Of a DNA stretch of 64,000 nt, positions 33,048 to 42,252 are shown piece after piece. The notes under the pieces are model-generated. The model ran no database searches, had not been told where the DNA came from, and saw nothing but the letters and a program-made list of their open reading frames with translations. Each line of letters opens with the position of its first letter. Position 1 is the stretch's first letter. This stretch comes from Vibrio mimicus (GTDB taxonomy: Bacteria; Pseudomonadota; Gammaproteobacteria; Enterobacterales; Vibrionaceae): contig NZ_CP077426.1 in the NCBI RefSeq assembly GCF_019048845.1, positions 2,403,501 through 2,467,500 of the forward strand, in the 5' to 3' direction. The translations under genes and the position numbers were made by a program.

Positions 33048-34644
33048 ACACCCGGCAGGTGTTGCTTGCCGTTGTAATCTAAAAGGCGATTGCCTAGTTC
33101 GCTACCAAATCACCAGTGATGCTGGACTATTCGAGTTTAAAAATGGCGATAACAAATTTTCGACCATTAAGCTTGTCGATAAAGGTCAAGGAACTAAAGT
33201 CAACATTGCGATAGAAGGAAAATGCACCAACAACCTGACTACATGCCCAACCGGTTACTTATCGGACGAACGCTCTTTCTCAGAAGCGCTTTCGACTTCG
33301 CAATGTAAAGACCATACTTTGTTCTACCGTCAAAAGTCTGGACAAGACGTCGACTTGTTTAGCGCAATACAATATTTATTGGCTCAAGATGGATTTACCG
33401 GAATTCCCTATACTCGATATAAAGTATGCATTACTCAATGCGCGGGAAAACCACAAACACAGAAAACGCTGTGGTTATCCCCACCTCATCAATATTTATT
33501 GGGGCAGATCCCTTATGACACTTACATTGAAGTCTATCCAAAGGTCGACATTGAATCGAAGCTAACTCTCGACTATTCAGGCTCGAAATCTAATCTAAGT
33601 GATGAAGATAGATATACGCAATATATAGAGCGTCAAAAAAAGGGGATGCATGATGGCACTCCGATCCCCACTCAAGAGATCAAAAAGAAATTTAATCTTT
33701 CTGGCACGTTGACCGTATCTCAAGGAAGTTCAAAAACCGAGTACTCTGCATCAAAGACAATGACTAAAAGCAATTTAGTTAAAGTCAAAAACATACAAGA
33801 CTCCTTTGAAAACTTCCGAGAACAATGGAGCTTGATTAACGGTATCATTGGCATCGTTGAGCACTTAAAAAATGGTACTTACCAAAACACTGGAGCGGAT
33901 AAAGTAAAACTGGTCAGTTTTGACTTTGGGCCACCAAAACTTGTCCTAGAGGGCAAGAGAAGTAGTGAGATTGTCGATTCAAAAGTGGTGACGACCGGTA
34001 ATGTAACCTTAAAGTTCGATCCTCTATGTGACTTAAAAATCAGTCTCGACTTAATTTTGGCGGCAGCAGCATACTTTAAAATGGAAAAGGCCGTCGCAGA
34101 AATTCGAAAACAAGCTAAACAGCTAGAAGAAAAAGTTAAAGCCGGAGAAATCGGTGCTTATGCAGGTGCTGAGTTTTTCATTTCACTGACTACAAAGCTC
34201 GATTCTTCCGGCACAGTTACCTTCAATTCGGAACACCCCGCCAAATACGATCTGTCGCAGGTGGCAACGGTCACACTCTCTTCTTTAGTCAATTTAAGAG
34301 GAGGCGCAAAAGTTTGGGTCGTGGAAGGGGCATTTCTATTAGAAGCCAAGGTGGTTGCAGAAGGAAAAATTGCTCTAAGAAGCAAAATTAAAGACAAAAA
34401 ACCTCTTGTAGAACTAATTTTCTTCCACGATGGGATTAAAGCAGACGTAAAAATTGAAGTGGCGGCTCGTAAAAATACACAATATGACCCTAATACATCG
34501 GGAAATAGCAGCCCTAATGCTTGGGATTATGTAGAAGGTTCTACTGAGATCAGTGCTAAAAAAACGTATACCAAAGAGTGGATTTGGGCTAATGCATTAA
34601 GTGAAGCCAATTCCCGCTGTCGCACAACCTTAATTGGCGGATAA
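33037..34644 (+). CDS. Putative T6SS cargo effector, unknown family
   Basis: 535 residues, not recognised. The N-terminal 90 residues are Cys-rich (MLCKHPAGVACRCNLKGDC...; KCTNNLTTCPTGYL; TSQCKDH), followed by a beta-rich region with SKLTLDYSGSKSN, a Lys-rich helical stretch (EIRKQAKQLEEKVKAG, about 360) after a modest hydrophobic run LILAAAAYF, then more beta strands. There is no signal peptide, catalytic motif or clear membrane domain. Its place directly after DUF4123 and before lipoprotein genes that could be immunity factors supports an effector role acting in the target periplasm or envelope (inference). Confidence 0.62.
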   Translation: MLCKHPAGVACRCNLKGDCLVRYQITSDAGLFEFKNGDNKFSTIKLVDKGQGTKVNIAIEGKCTNNLTTCPTGYLSDERSFSEALSTSQCKDHTLFYRQKSGQDVDLFSAIQYLLAQDGFTGIPYTRYKVCITQCAGKPQTQKTLWLSPPHQYLLGQIPYDTYIEVYPKVDIESKLTLDYSGSKSNLSDEDRYTQYIERQKKGMHDGTPIPTQEIKKKFNLSGTLTVSQGSSKTEYSASKTMTKSNLVKVKNIQDSFENFREQWSLINGIIGIVEHLKNGTYQNTGADKVKLVSFDFGPPKLVLEGKRSSEIVDSKVVTTGNVTLKFDPLCDLKISLDLILAAAAYFKMEKAVAEIRKQAKQLEEKVKAGEIGAYAGAEFFISLTTKLDSSGTVTFNSEHPAKYDLSQVATVTLSSLVNLRGGAKVWVVEGAFLLEAKVVAEGKIALRSKIKDKKPLVELIFFHDGIKADVKIEVAARKNTQYDPNTSGNSSPNAWDYVEGSTEISAKKTYTKEWIWANALSEANSRCRTTLIGG

Positions 34645-34654
34645 GAAGAGTCTA

Positions 34655-35641
34655 ATGAAGAAACAATATTTAACCCTAATAACCCTGTTATTACTCAATG
34701 GCTGTACAGGGAATGACGAGGAACGAATGAATATCAGAGAACAAGTCTCAACCGTATCCATAACAATCGATAACGAAGGTGAAAAGCCACCCGTGCTCTA
34801 CACGGCGAACATCAATTCAAAAACCATCTTTTGTGGTGGACAAATAAACGGCATGGAGCAATTAGATAATCTCGGCTCAGATTCTGGTACATTTTCATCT
34901 GGATTTAATGCGACCGCTTTTTTACAACCGGGTGAGAATGAACTCAATCTTTGGACGGTTCCTGTCGGTGCATACAACGGCGACTTTACTTATCACGAAA
35001 ACGATCGTTGTGAGCTCACTATCTTTGGCGCATTTCCTGATGGTAACAAACAAGAACTTTCTAACCTAACCGCAACCATTATCGATAGTAAGCCAAACGT
35101 AAAAACCTCCACAATTTACCCCGATAACCATAAAACCCCGTTAATTAATGTCGATGGTGTGACTCCCTATCGTCGAACCATTTTTACTCGCCCGATTTAC
35201 GTTAAAACTATCCCGCGTTGGCGCTGGGTGGATGCAACGCCAATTCGTGAAGACAACCCTGAGCAGATGAAACAGCTCTACCGTGCATATACCAATCTCC
35301 TAACATTAATGGAAAAACGCGATTTGGAAGGGCTAAATATGGCTTGGTCTCTTTCAAATAGGGAGAATGCAATGGCAGATGCTTATTATTCTACCCCTGA
35401 TGAGTTTTTTGATGCTGTTGGTTTTGAATCAACCTTTAAAGAATATAGCGATGGAAAAGTTGAACCTAGACGCGAGTGGCATGAGTACAAGTTAAAAAGC
35501 TACATGGGGGGACGACTTGTACAATTAGAAGATAAACGTGGACACTCACCACTACGAATTACTTCAGATGAAAAAAATTTAGGATTTTCAGTCTTACCTT
35601 ACTTCTCCATGATTGATGGACGAGTCGTAGTATCACGCTAG
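34655..35641 (+). CDS. Lipoprotein, candidate immunity protein (copy 1)
   Basis: 328 residues from ATG 34655: signal peptide LITLLLLNGC with a lipobox, so probably periplasm-facing. The mature part (REQVSTVSITIDNEGEKPPVLYTANI... PYFSMIDGRVVVSR) is nearly identical to the protein at 35955. I do not recognise the domain. It follows the putative effector by 10 nt. Immunity lipoproteins are common for periplasm-acting T6SS effectors, so immunity is the simplest reading. An upstream start at 34634 is unlikely because it would mask the signal. Confidence 0.65.
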   Translation: MKKQYLTLITLLLLNGCTGNDEERMNIREQVSTVSITIDNEGEKPPVLYTANINSKTIFCGGQINGMEQLDNLGSDSGTFSSGFNATAFLQPGENELNLWTVPVGAYNGDFTYHENDRCELTIFGAFPDGNKQELSNLTATIIDSKPNVKTSTIYPDNHKTPLINVDGVTPYRRTIFTRPIYVKTIPRWRWVDATPIREDNPEQMKQLYRAYTNLLTLMEKRDLEGLNMAWSLSNRENAMADAYYSTPDEFFDAVGFESTFKEYSDGKVEPRREWHEYKLKSYMGGRLVQLEDKRGHSPLRITSDEKNLGFSVLPYFSMIDGRVVVSR

Positions 35642-35833
35642 GAGAACCAAGATGCCAGGTGCAGCAAGACTCGGTGATATCGGCTCTGAGCATGATTGCT
35701 TCCCGCCGACGCCCATTATCGCGGGAAGTGGTGATGTGTTTATCGATGGTAAACCCGCCGTTCGACAAGGTGATGCTTTAGAGCCTCATGGTTGTCCATG
35801 CCCTAAAACACCTCATGGTGACCATCCAAGAGC
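34733..35833 (+). repeat. 1.1-kb direct duplication, copy 1
   Basis: This segment (mature lipoprotein plus the first 61 codons of PAAR) recurs at 36039-37139 with a constant offset of 1306 bp and no net indels. It starts just after the lipobox region, so the two lipoproteins have unrelated signal peptides. Confidence 0.93.
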
Positions 35834-35951
35834 GGTTTCCGGTGGCTCATCCGGCGTTTTTATCAATGGCAAACCCGCAGCTCGTCTCGGTGATGCGATT
35901 GATTGTGGAGGCACGATTGCCTCCGCATCTGCGAACGTGCTCATTGGGTAA
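35652..35951 (+). CDS. PAAR-domain T6SS spike-tip protein
   Basis: 99 residues forming a single PAAR domain: MPGAARLGDIGSEHDCFPPTPIIAGSGDVFIDGKPAVRQGD, then CPCPKTPHGDHPR, GVFINGKPAARLGDAIDCGG, with the His/Cys residues that bind zinc at the cone tip. It sharpens VgrG and can attach cargo. Complete, unlike the second copy at 36958. Confidence 0.92.
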   Translation: MPGAARLGDIGSEHDCFPPTPIIAGSGDVFIDGKPAVRQGDALEPHGCPCPKTPHGDHPRAVSGGSSGVFINGKPAARLGDAIDCGGTIASASANVLIG

Positions 35952-35954
35952 AAT

Positions 35955-36947
35955 ATGCGCTTGAATCTATTACTACCAATCATCGGCTGCTTAGTCATTA
36001 CGCTCTCCGCTTGCTCTAGGGAGAGTGATTTAATGCCAATCAGAGAACAGGTCTCAACCGTATCCATAACAATCGATAACGAAGGTGAAAAACCGCCTGT
36101 GCTCTACACGGCGAACATCAATTCAAACACCATCTTTTGTGGTGGAATGATAAACGGCATGGAGCAATTAGATAATCTCGGCTCAGATTCTGGTACATTT
36201 TCATCTGGATTTAACGCGACCGCTTTTTTACAACCGGGTGAGAATGAACTCAATCTTTGGACGGTTCCTGTCGGTGCATACAACGGCGACTTTACTTATC
36301 ACGAAAACGATCGTTGTGAGCTCACTATCTTTGGCGCATTTCCTGATGGTAACAAACAAGAACTCTCTAACCTAACCGCAACCATTATCGATGGTAAGCC
36401 AAACGTAAAAACCTCAACAATTTACCCCGATAACCATAAAACCCCGTTAGTAAATGTCGATGGTGTTATATCTCATCGATTAACCCTATTTACTCGCCCG
36501 ATTTACGTTAAAACCATTCCGCGTTGGCGCTGGGTGGATGCAACACCGATTCGTGAAGATAACCCAGAGCAGATGAAACAGCTCTACCGTGCGTATACCA
36601 ATCTCCTAACATTAATGGAAAAACGTGATTTGGAAGGGCTAAATATGGCTTGGTCTCTTTCAAATAGGGAGAATGCAATGGCAGATGCTTATTATTCTAC
36701 CCCTGATGAGTTTTTTGATGCTGTTGGTTTTGAATCCACTTTTAAGAGGTACAGCGATGGAAAAGTTGAACCTAGACGCGAGTGGCATGAGTACAAGTTA
36801 AAAAGCTACATGGGAGGACGCCTAGTACAATTAGAAGATAAACGAGGGCATTCCCCCCTGAGAATTGGTTCCGATGAGCAAAATTTAATTTTCTCTGTCT
36901 TACCCTACTTCTCCATGATTGATGGACGAGCCGTAGTATCACGCTAG
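35955..36947 (+). CDS. Lipoprotein, candidate immunity protein (copy 2)
   Basis: 330 residues; its own signal peptide ends VITLSAC. The mature part differs from copy 1 at few positions (e.g. VISHRLTLF for VTPYRRTIF, and the segment before PYFSMIDG). The ATG is 3 nt after the PAAR stop. Both copies are open and conserved, suggesting selection to keep both, for gene dosage or to match related effectors. Confidence 0.65.
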   Translation: MRLNLLLPIIGCLVITLSACSRESDLMPIREQVSTVSITIDNEGEKPPVLYTANINSNTIFCGGMINGMEQLDNLGSDSGTFSSGFNATAFLQPGENELNLWTVPVGAYNGDFTYHENDRCELTIFGAFPDGNKQELSNLTATIIDGKPNVKTSTIYPDNHKTPLVNVDGVISHRLTLFTRPIYVKTIPRWRWVDATPIREDNPEQMKQLYRAYTNLLTLMEKRDLEGLNMAWSLSNRENAMADAYYSTPDEFFDAVGFESTFKRYSDGKVEPRREWHEYKLKSYMGGRLVQLEDKRGHSPLRIGSDEQNLIFSVLPYFSMIDGRAVVSR

Positions 36948-37139
36948 GAGAACCAAGATGCCAGGCGCAGCAAGACTCGGTGATATCGGCTCTGAGCATG
37001 ATTGCTTCCCGCCGACGCCCATTATCGCGGGAAGTGGTGATGTGTTTATCGATGGTAAACCCGCCGTTCGACAAGGTGATAATTTAGAACCTCATGGTTG
37101 TCCATGCCCTAAAACACCTCATGGTGACCATCCAAGAGC
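36039..37139 (+). repeat. 1.1-kb direct duplication, copy 2
   Basis: Second copy of 34733-35833; identity ends in the PAAR gene at GACCATCCAAGAGC. Confidence 0.93.
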
Positions 37140-37176
37140 AACTACAAAAATAATTTACTTCGATATGACCATCTAG
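36958..37176 (+). pseudogene. Truncated PAAR gene
   Basis: 72 codons: the first 61 copy the intact PAAR protein, then 11 unrelated codons (TTKIIYFDMTI) lead to a stop. It lacks the second half of the fold, including the second FINGKPAARLGD repeat, so it cannot form a complete PAAR cone. It marks the right end of the duplication. Confidence 0.85.
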
Positions 37177-37304
37177 AGGTAGCCCTGTGTGAAAGCTTTT
37201 TGGGTAGGAAAGAGTTCTTACTCATAGAAGGCTTACGGTGACGTGGAGCCTTATTCTTTGGCGTAAACAACGCTTGGTATTTAATTCGAGAGAGGTTTAA
37301 TAGT

Positions 37305-37934
37305 TTGCAAAACAGTATAAATACAATTGATGACTTAGATGTTAGTAATAAGTGGAAGAGCCGTTTTCATCTACTGAAAAATCTAGGGGCAGATGAACTC
37401 AGCCATGCTTTGATTTTAAAGAGTGAAGCTTATAGAGCATTGTCTTTTAAAGAACGTATGTTTTTTATTTCTAATTTCGCGGCGTTTTTTGGTGGCTTTC
37501 TATACTACTTCTATAAGCGTATGCATTTGAAAGGTTTAGTACTTCTTTCTTTATCTATGCTTTGGATAGCTGCTCTAGCGGGAATTGAGTTTGTTAGTGG
37601 GGTTATCATCCCCGATGTAGTTTTTTGGAGCTTATCAGCTTGCTTGTGCTCCCAGTGGGCTAACTATGACCTGTATCGAAAGACGTTTCATAGCGAACAG
37701 CTATGGGATTGGATTCCAGAGCGGTGGCGAAATAAGTCAAGTGTTCTTTGGTGTTTAGCCCTATGTGCTGCAATTTGGGGGAGTTCAATTTACTACATGG
37801 CCACGCATACATACTCAACGTATGCGGCCTATGATGACCCAAATTCTCTACGTGTTCCTTGTGGCTCATTTGTGATGCTTGCCACTCAAGAAGAAGTTGA
37901 TAGCTATGGTCGAGATGTAATTTGCAATCAGTAA
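37305..37934 (+). CDS. DUF2628-like membrane protein
   Basis: 209 residues starting at TTG 37305 (GAGAGG upstream). A polar N-terminus is followed by FFISNFAAFFGGFLYYFYKRMHLKGLVLLSLSMLW, the aromatic hairpin typical of DUF2628, with further membrane segments near 130 and 155 and a short C-terminal periplasmic tail containing two Cys. Function unknown. It could be a membrane immunity or accessory factor of the T6SS module, but nothing in the sequence proves it. Confidence 0.6.
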   Translation: MQNSINTIDDLDVSNKWKSRFHLLKNLGADELSHALILKSEAYRALSFKERMFFISNFAAFFGGFLYYFYKRMHLKGLVLLSLSMLWIAALAGIEFVSGVIIPDVVFWSLSACLCSQWANYDLYRKTFHSEQLWDWIPERWRNKSSVLWCLALCAAIWGSSIYYMATHTYSTYAAYDDPNSLRVPCGSFVMLATQEEVDSYGRDVICNQ

Positions 37935-38006
37935 TGCAAGATTAACCACCAGCTTGACTCGGTCACAACAACATTCAGACTTAAAATGATTAGGTAATAT
38001 AAGCGG

Positions 38007-38546
38007 ATGCTGAATCGCGTTTACTTTCATCTTGAGCAGCGGAAGATATTGTATCAAGGTAAAGAAGATATAAGCCCTGAGATAGCTAAGGTAATGTTTT
38101 CAAAGCTTAATACGGGCTACTACACGTCACAAGAGGAAGACTTCATCATTAAGCTGTTTGTTAAGAAATCCTTTCTTAACAAACGAAATGGTGAGTATGA
38201 GTTTATTAAAAAAAGTAAACCTTATAAACCAAATGTCATACCCAAAAATATTCGAATTCTCTTTCTATCGATTGCGGCTGGGTTAGTACTCTATGGTTTG
38301 TTTGGTATTAACCACGGAGAAATTTACTTACCTTCCAAACGAGGACATGGCGTTACTTTTATCGGTGATTCGATTTTTGTTTTATTTGGCTCTTTTGTGG
38401 TGCTAGCTATCTGCTGCATCATTATTGTGGTGGATCATTATGACAAGAGGAATAACGAACATCTTTATGATTTAGCATTAAAGGGGCTTGGCTATGTCAG
38501 CTTAGCCTTCTTCATAGCAGCTTGTATTTGGGATCTTGCCAGTTAA
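38007..38546 (+). CDS. Three-pass membrane protein, unknown
   Basis: 179 residues. An 85-residue soluble N-terminus (ILYQGKEDISPEIAKVMFSKLNTGYYTSQEEDFIIKLF) is followed by three hydrophobic segments (ILFLSIAAGLVLYGLFGI; DSIFVLFGSFVVLAICCIIIVV; VSLAFFIAACIW). No family recognised. Low GC. Last gene of the T6SS cargo cluster before a terminator; a small polytopic protein here may be an immunity factor (speculative). Confidence 0.55.
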   Translation: MLNRVYFHLEQRKILYQGKEDISPEIAKVMFSKLNTGYYTSQEEDFIIKLFVKKSFLNKRNGEYEFIKKSKPYKPNVIPKNIRILFLSIAAGLVLYGLFGINHGEIYLPSKRGHGVTFIGDSIFVLFGSFVVLAICCIIIVVDHYDKRNNEHLYDLALKGLGYVSLAFFIAACIWDLAS

Positions 38547-38642
38547 ATATTTACTCTTTGTGATTTATTTCGAAATGAGAAGGTTGGTCTATCCACAATC
38601 CTATCTATAGCGCTATGTTCTAAGTGATGCACTCAATATATT

Positions 38643-38671
38643 GCGCTGCCACTTTACTTAGCAGCGCTTTT
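38643..38671 (+). terminator. Intrinsic terminator at the end of the T6SS module
   Basis: A perfect 7-bp stem GCGCTGC / GCAGCGC with a 12-nt loop followed by TTTTC. Confidence 0.75.
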
Positions 38672-38704
38672 CATTTCACGCATCAGATTTCCTCCATAAA
38701 TCCA

Positions 38705-38881
38705 CTAACGCCTCTCCAAACGCATTTCCATCCACTCATCCACTTCGCTTTCCACCCAGGCAATAGCCCTTTCTCCCAAGCTCACCGACTGTGGAAACTC
38801 GCCATCATTCATTTTGCGGTAAATTGCTGAACGGCTTAGTGCTGTCTTTTCCATTACTTCTTTTAGTTTCAGAAATCTCAT
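38705..38881 (-). CDS. AlpA-family regulator (copy 1)
   Basis: 58 residues from ATG 38881 (AGGAG 8 nt upstream): MRFLKLKEVMEKTALSRSAIYRKMNDGEFPQSVSLGERAIAWVESEVDEWM, the MerR-like helix-turn-helix of AlpA/excisionase proteins. In P4-type islands AlpA proteins activate or direct excision. Divergent from radC. A second AlpA at 43455 is a distant paralogue. Confidence 0.9.
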   Translation of the reverse strand: MRFLKLKEVMEKTALSRSAIYRKMNDGEFPQSVSLGERAIAWVESEVDEWMEMRLERR

Positions 38882-39024
38882 GGGATGTTCTCCTATGTCT
38901 TGTTGTCCCATGGGATGAACTGACTCTGTAAAAAATAGTTAAATCAGTCACTTACCTATATTAAAAGCTAATTTAGATATATGTCATCACTGTGAACCTT
39001 CCCACTATTGTTAAGGAGCAGGCT

Positions 39025-39501
39025 ATGACTCATTTCCCTCGCCACCGCTATCTACTCTCGCAACGAGCTTATGAGCATCGAGTACTGGAAGAAGCAGCAG
39101 AGATCCTTGAACAGCGTTATGTGCGCGGTGAAACCTTTGCACGTACGGAAAACACCACGGAATACTTGCGCTGTAAACTTGCTGGATATGAGCACGAAAT
39201 GTTTGCCGTACTGTTTTTGGATAACCAGCATCGGCTAATTGAATTTAAGGAGCTATTTCGCGGTACGGTCGATGCCGCCAGTGTCTACCCAAGAGAGGTA
39301 CTAAAGGAGGCACTAAACGTTAACGCAGCAGCGGTGATCTTTGCCCATAATCACCCCTCTGGCGATCCTGAGCCTTCACAAGCCGATAGGCGTATTACTC
39401 AGCGCTTAAAAGACGCCTTATCACTGGTAGATATTCGTGTGCTAGACCATGTGGTCGTTGGCAAAAGCAGCGTGTCATTTGCAGAAAGGGGCTGGCTATG
39501 A
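39025..39501 (+). CDS. radC: RadC/JAB-domain protein
   Basis: 158 residues from ATG 39025 (AAGGAG upstream). The C-terminal JAMM domain has [25 protein letters not shown] and the metal motif [14 protein letters not shown] with an upstream Glu. RadC-like proteins are standard cargo of VPI-1, VSP-II and other islands; their biochemical role remains unsettled. It overlaps the next gene by 4 nt. Confidence 0.92.
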   Translation: MTHFPRHRYLLSQRAYEHRVLEEAAEILEQRYVRGETFARTENTTEYLRCKLAGYEHEMFAVLFLDNQHRLIEFKELFRGTVDAASVYPREVLKEALNVNAAAVIFAHNHPSGDPEPSQADRRITQRLKDALSLVDIRVLDHVVVGKSSVSFAERGWL

Positions 39502-39926
39502 TTGTGGAAAGCTATCAAACGATCCAGTTAGCTGACAGCTTTTGTCATGCGTTGAGCGCGATACTTCGCCGCTTTGACATCCCACAAGAGGCAGAGCGAA
39601 TAGTCCTCAACTGTCGAGATCCAAACTATTACCGCTCTCGCCAGGGCCTACATCCGGTCGAAATACAGTTCAAGCGAGAAAGCAACGAGTCCCTGTGGTC
39701 CATCGCGTTTATCGCCAGTTTTTCTTATCAGAATAACAGGCATGACTCGTTGGATGTCGAGCTCTACTTTCACCTTGCTAACCGTTGGTGTTACCAGCCT
39801 GATGCCGGCTCTGCTGATTTAGCTCAACCAGTAGTGCTAGACCTGTTTTATAGCTGGTGCTCCGCATTTGAGCGCCACCTTGCCAAACAAGCGTTGCAAG
39901 ATATTCAACTCACCATGATTCGCTAA
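39498..39926 (+). CDS. DUF2787-like protein (copy A)
   Basis: 142 residues, hypothetical. It shares with the next gene the pattern N-x-RD-x-x-Y...GxHPVEI, a W-x-I-x-[FY]I core and the C-terminal [16 protein letters not shown], so the two are tandem paralogues. I place them in DUF2787, a family common in vibrio and proteobacterial islands (from memory). Overlaps radC by 4 nt. No known function. Confidence 0.7.
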   Translation: MIVESYQTIQLADSFCHALSAILRRFDIPQEAERIVLNCRDPNYYRSRQGLHPVEIQFKRESNESLWSIAFIASFSYQNNRHDSLDVELYFHLANRWCYQPDAGSADLAQPVVLDLFYSWCSAFERHLAKQALQDIQLTMIR

Positions 39927-39976
39927 CCCAAGGCGATTCTTCTTAATCGAATCTTATTTTTGTCGGAGGCATAACC

Positions 39977-40423
39977 ATGTCTAACATTTTGTTCAAACCC
40001 ACCCACCTTCCCATTTCCAAACCGTTTCATGCCCTACTCGCTAACATACTTTCTGAACATCAAGCAAAAAGTGAAGTTCAGGCCACCAGCAAAGAGGTTG
40101 TCATGAACTTTCGAGACAGTTCTTACAGTGCCGAAGATGGCGGTTTTCATCCGGTAGAAATTGCACTGAGTCAATCTAGTGATGGCCAATGGTGTATTGA
40201 ATACATCACGGATTTTGCTTATGTCGGCAACCACTTTCCTGAGCTAGAACGCTGCTTGGATTTTGATTTCCAGCGTGGGGATTTCTTCACCGCCTATCAC
40301 GGATGGAATCCTATCGTAGGTAACCGTGATGCGCGAGAGCTCTATCAGTTATGGGAGAGTAACTTTCTCGCCTATGTCGCAACGGAAGCTTTTGATGACA
40401 TTTCATTAACCTCGGCTCCTTAG
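39977..40423 (+). CDS. DUF2787-like protein (copy B)
   Basis: 148 residues; MNFRDSSYSAEDGGFHPVEIALSQSSDGQWCIEYITDFAYVG is the clearest DUF2787 signature. Paralogue of the upstream gene, 50 nt apart, with GTCGGAGG before the ATG. Unknown role; the pair plus RadC, AlpA and a YfjP-type GTPase recurs in integrative elements. Confidence 0.75.
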   Translation: MSNILFKPTHLPISKPFHALLANILSEHQAKSEVQATSKEVVMNFRDSSYSAEDGGFHPVEIALSQSSDGQWCIEYITDFAYVGNHFPELERCLDFDFQRGDFFTAYHGWNPIVGNRDARELYQLWESNFLAYVATEAFDDISLTSAP

Positions 40424-40528
40424 TTACCCCCATCAAGAAAACCGACAGGTTCATAAAGAGAATCACCGTGCTCTGGGGGGCGAGATTTCCCAGTTCATCA
40501 TCTCAACATTGAAAGAGGTTCCACAACA

Positions 40529-41515
40529 ATGAAAACCACTGATTTATTCTCGACTCTAGAAAATAACATTCTTCGCAACTCGTTAGATTCAACCACGAAA
40601 GATAAGTTACTCAGTAACTTATCTCTCCTTCGCAAAGCATCACTGAATATTCTGATCACAGGTTCCACTGGCTCTGGGAAAAGCTCCACCATAAACGCTC
40701 TATTTGACATGACGGTTGCCCAAGTCGGCATCGATAGTGATCCGCACACGGAATGTGTTCAGTGTTACCACTTAAATAATCTCGTGCTATGGGACACTCC
40801 AGGGCTTGGAGATGGGATAGATGAGGATAAAAAACACGTACAGGCCATTAAACAGCTTCTCAACAAACGAGATGACCATGGTCAGTTGGTCATTGATTTA
40901 GTTCTCGTGATACTTGATGGCGGCTCTCGTGATCTGGGAACACCATTGAGACTCATCAATGACATTGTTATCCCGCAATTAGGCGATGAAGCCGAAAAAC
41001 GGCTCATCGTTGCGGTGAATCAAGCCGACGTTGCCTTGAAAGGACCTGAATCATGGAACTACAGCGACAATCTACCAACGGACAAGGCTAAGGCATTTCT
41101 GGAGAAACAACAAAACTCGATAGCAAGACGTATACATAAAGCCACACAGATAAATGTGAAGACTCTTTACTTTGTGGCGGGCTACAGTGATGGAGTCAAT
41201 CGCCAGAGGCCTTACAATCTATCAAAACTGCTTTATACCATTATCGAAATACTACCAAACAATAAACGAGTAATGCTGGCAAATCGTACCATTTCCAATG
41301 ATACAGATAATTGGAAAGATAACGATGCCAGCGATTACAATAAAAAAACCACCTTAAGCCTTTGGGAAGCCATTGTAGAAACAACTTTACAAGGCGCATC
41401 TATTGGCTCCGATATCGGATCTATTTTCGGAAAACCAGGCGAGATCCTAGGTAAAGTCGTAGGCTCTGTCGCTGGTCTATTTTTCGGTGGTTTACGATAT
41501 ACATTTGGGTTTTAA
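40529..41515 (+). CDS. YfjP/YeeP-type GTPase
   Basis: 328 residues. G1 ITGSTGSGKSSTINALF (about residue 45), G3 WDTPGLGDG, G4 VNQADVA. The C-terminus has a glycine-rich segment IGSDIGSIFGKPGEILGKVVGSVAGLFFGGLRYTFGF that could dock on membranes. Homologues (yfjP, yeeP) sit in E. coli prophage-like islands near AlpA, RadC and toxin-antitoxin genes. Role unproven. Confidence 0.88.
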   Translation: MKTTDLFSTLENNILRNSLDSTTKDKLLSNLSLLRKASLNILITGSTGSGKSSTINALFDMTVAQVGIDSDPHTECVQCYHLNNLVLWDTPGLGDGIDEDKKHVQAIKQLLNKRDDHGQLVIDLVLVILDGGSRDLGTPLRLINDIVIPQLGDEAEKRLIVAVNQADVALKGPESWNYSDNLPTDKAKAFLEKQQNSIARRIHKATQINVKTLYFVAGYSDGVNRQRPYNLSKLLYTIIEILPNNKRVMLANRTISNDTDNWKDNDASDYNKKTTLSLWEAIVETTLQGASIGSDIGSIFGKPGEILGKVVGSVAGLFFGGLRYTFGF

Positions 41516-41525
41516 ATGTAACCAT

Positions 41526-41550
41526 TAAAAAGAGGCTCGCCTCTTTTTTT
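41526..41550. terminator. Bidirectional terminator between GTPase and YagK-like genes
   Basis: A-run, GAGG / CCTC stem with CTCG loop, and a T-run of eight (AAAAAGAGGCTCGCCTCTTT...). Serves the GTPase gene (plus) and the YagK-like gene (minus). Confidence 0.75.
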
Positions 41551-42191
41551 TATTTTCGACTAGTCGAAAAGTTTTTTAATCCATTCGAATAGATTTTCGT
41601 ATCAATTTTAGCCAAGTAGCTTAAGCGATAAAAACACTGTTGGTATTCCTTTTGATAAGTATTTTTCTCCTTATGAATGTAATAAGTAGAGTTACTTGGG
41701 AAATGCACACTACTTTTCACCTCAAAGTATTCAATACCTAAAGCACTTGCCCACGCCCCTTTTATCATTGAAGAAAAATTATCACTATCCTTAGTAATAT
41801 CCCCCAAACAAAAGTAAACATCTTTATTAAGAAATAATGCCACATGGTAATGAGGATTTTCTGAACTTAGTTGTTCCCTTACCCAAACGTATCTCAAAAT
41901 ACATTTATCAACTTTATTCTTTTTTCTTAAGTCATATTTTATTTTTTCCTTTAACGAAGAAAAAAATCTAGAAATATCACCACAATTATGCCCAGCATAA
42001 TGGCTAGGATATCTAAGATCAATTCTCTGCACGTAAACTCGACTATATTCAGTCAAAGAAATATCCAAAACATCCTTAATGGCAATCAAATATTCCTTGC
42101 ATAATGGAGCATGTTCTTTAATGACAGGATTAGATAAAAATCTCTCGTCATAGAAAAGAGTCAGGTTTGGATTTTGAATTAAACGTTTCAT
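41550..42191 (-). CDS. YagK/YfjJ (inovirus Gp2-type) protein, possible HUH replication initiator
   Basis: 213 residues. LRYVWVREQLSSENPHYHVALFLNKD contains the His-x-His core (HYHVALF) of the YagK/YfjJ C-terminal domain, and the C-terminus has STYYIHKEKNTYQKEYQQCFYRLSYLAK with several Tyr. This architecture resembles small HUH-type Rep proteins, so it may start rolling-circle replication or nick DNA of the island; I infer this from motif layout only. AT-rich. An 11-bp tandem repeat lies upstream at 42253-42274. Confidence 0.75.
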   Translation of the reverse strand: MKRLIQNPNLTLFYDERFLSNPVIKEHAPLCKEYLIAIKDVLDISLTEYSRVYVQRIDLRYPSHYAGHNCGDISRFFSSLKEKIKYDLRKKNKVDKCILRYVWVREQLSSENPHYHVALFLNKDVYFCLGDITKDSDNFSSMIKGAWASALGIEYFEVKSSVHFPSNSTYYIHKEKNTYQKEYQQCFYRLSYLAKIDTKIYSNGLKNFSTSRK

Positions 42192-42252
42192 TAGTCACCT
42201 CTATGATTAACTTGTCCATAGAAGATAACCACCTTGTTATTTTAATGTGCTT

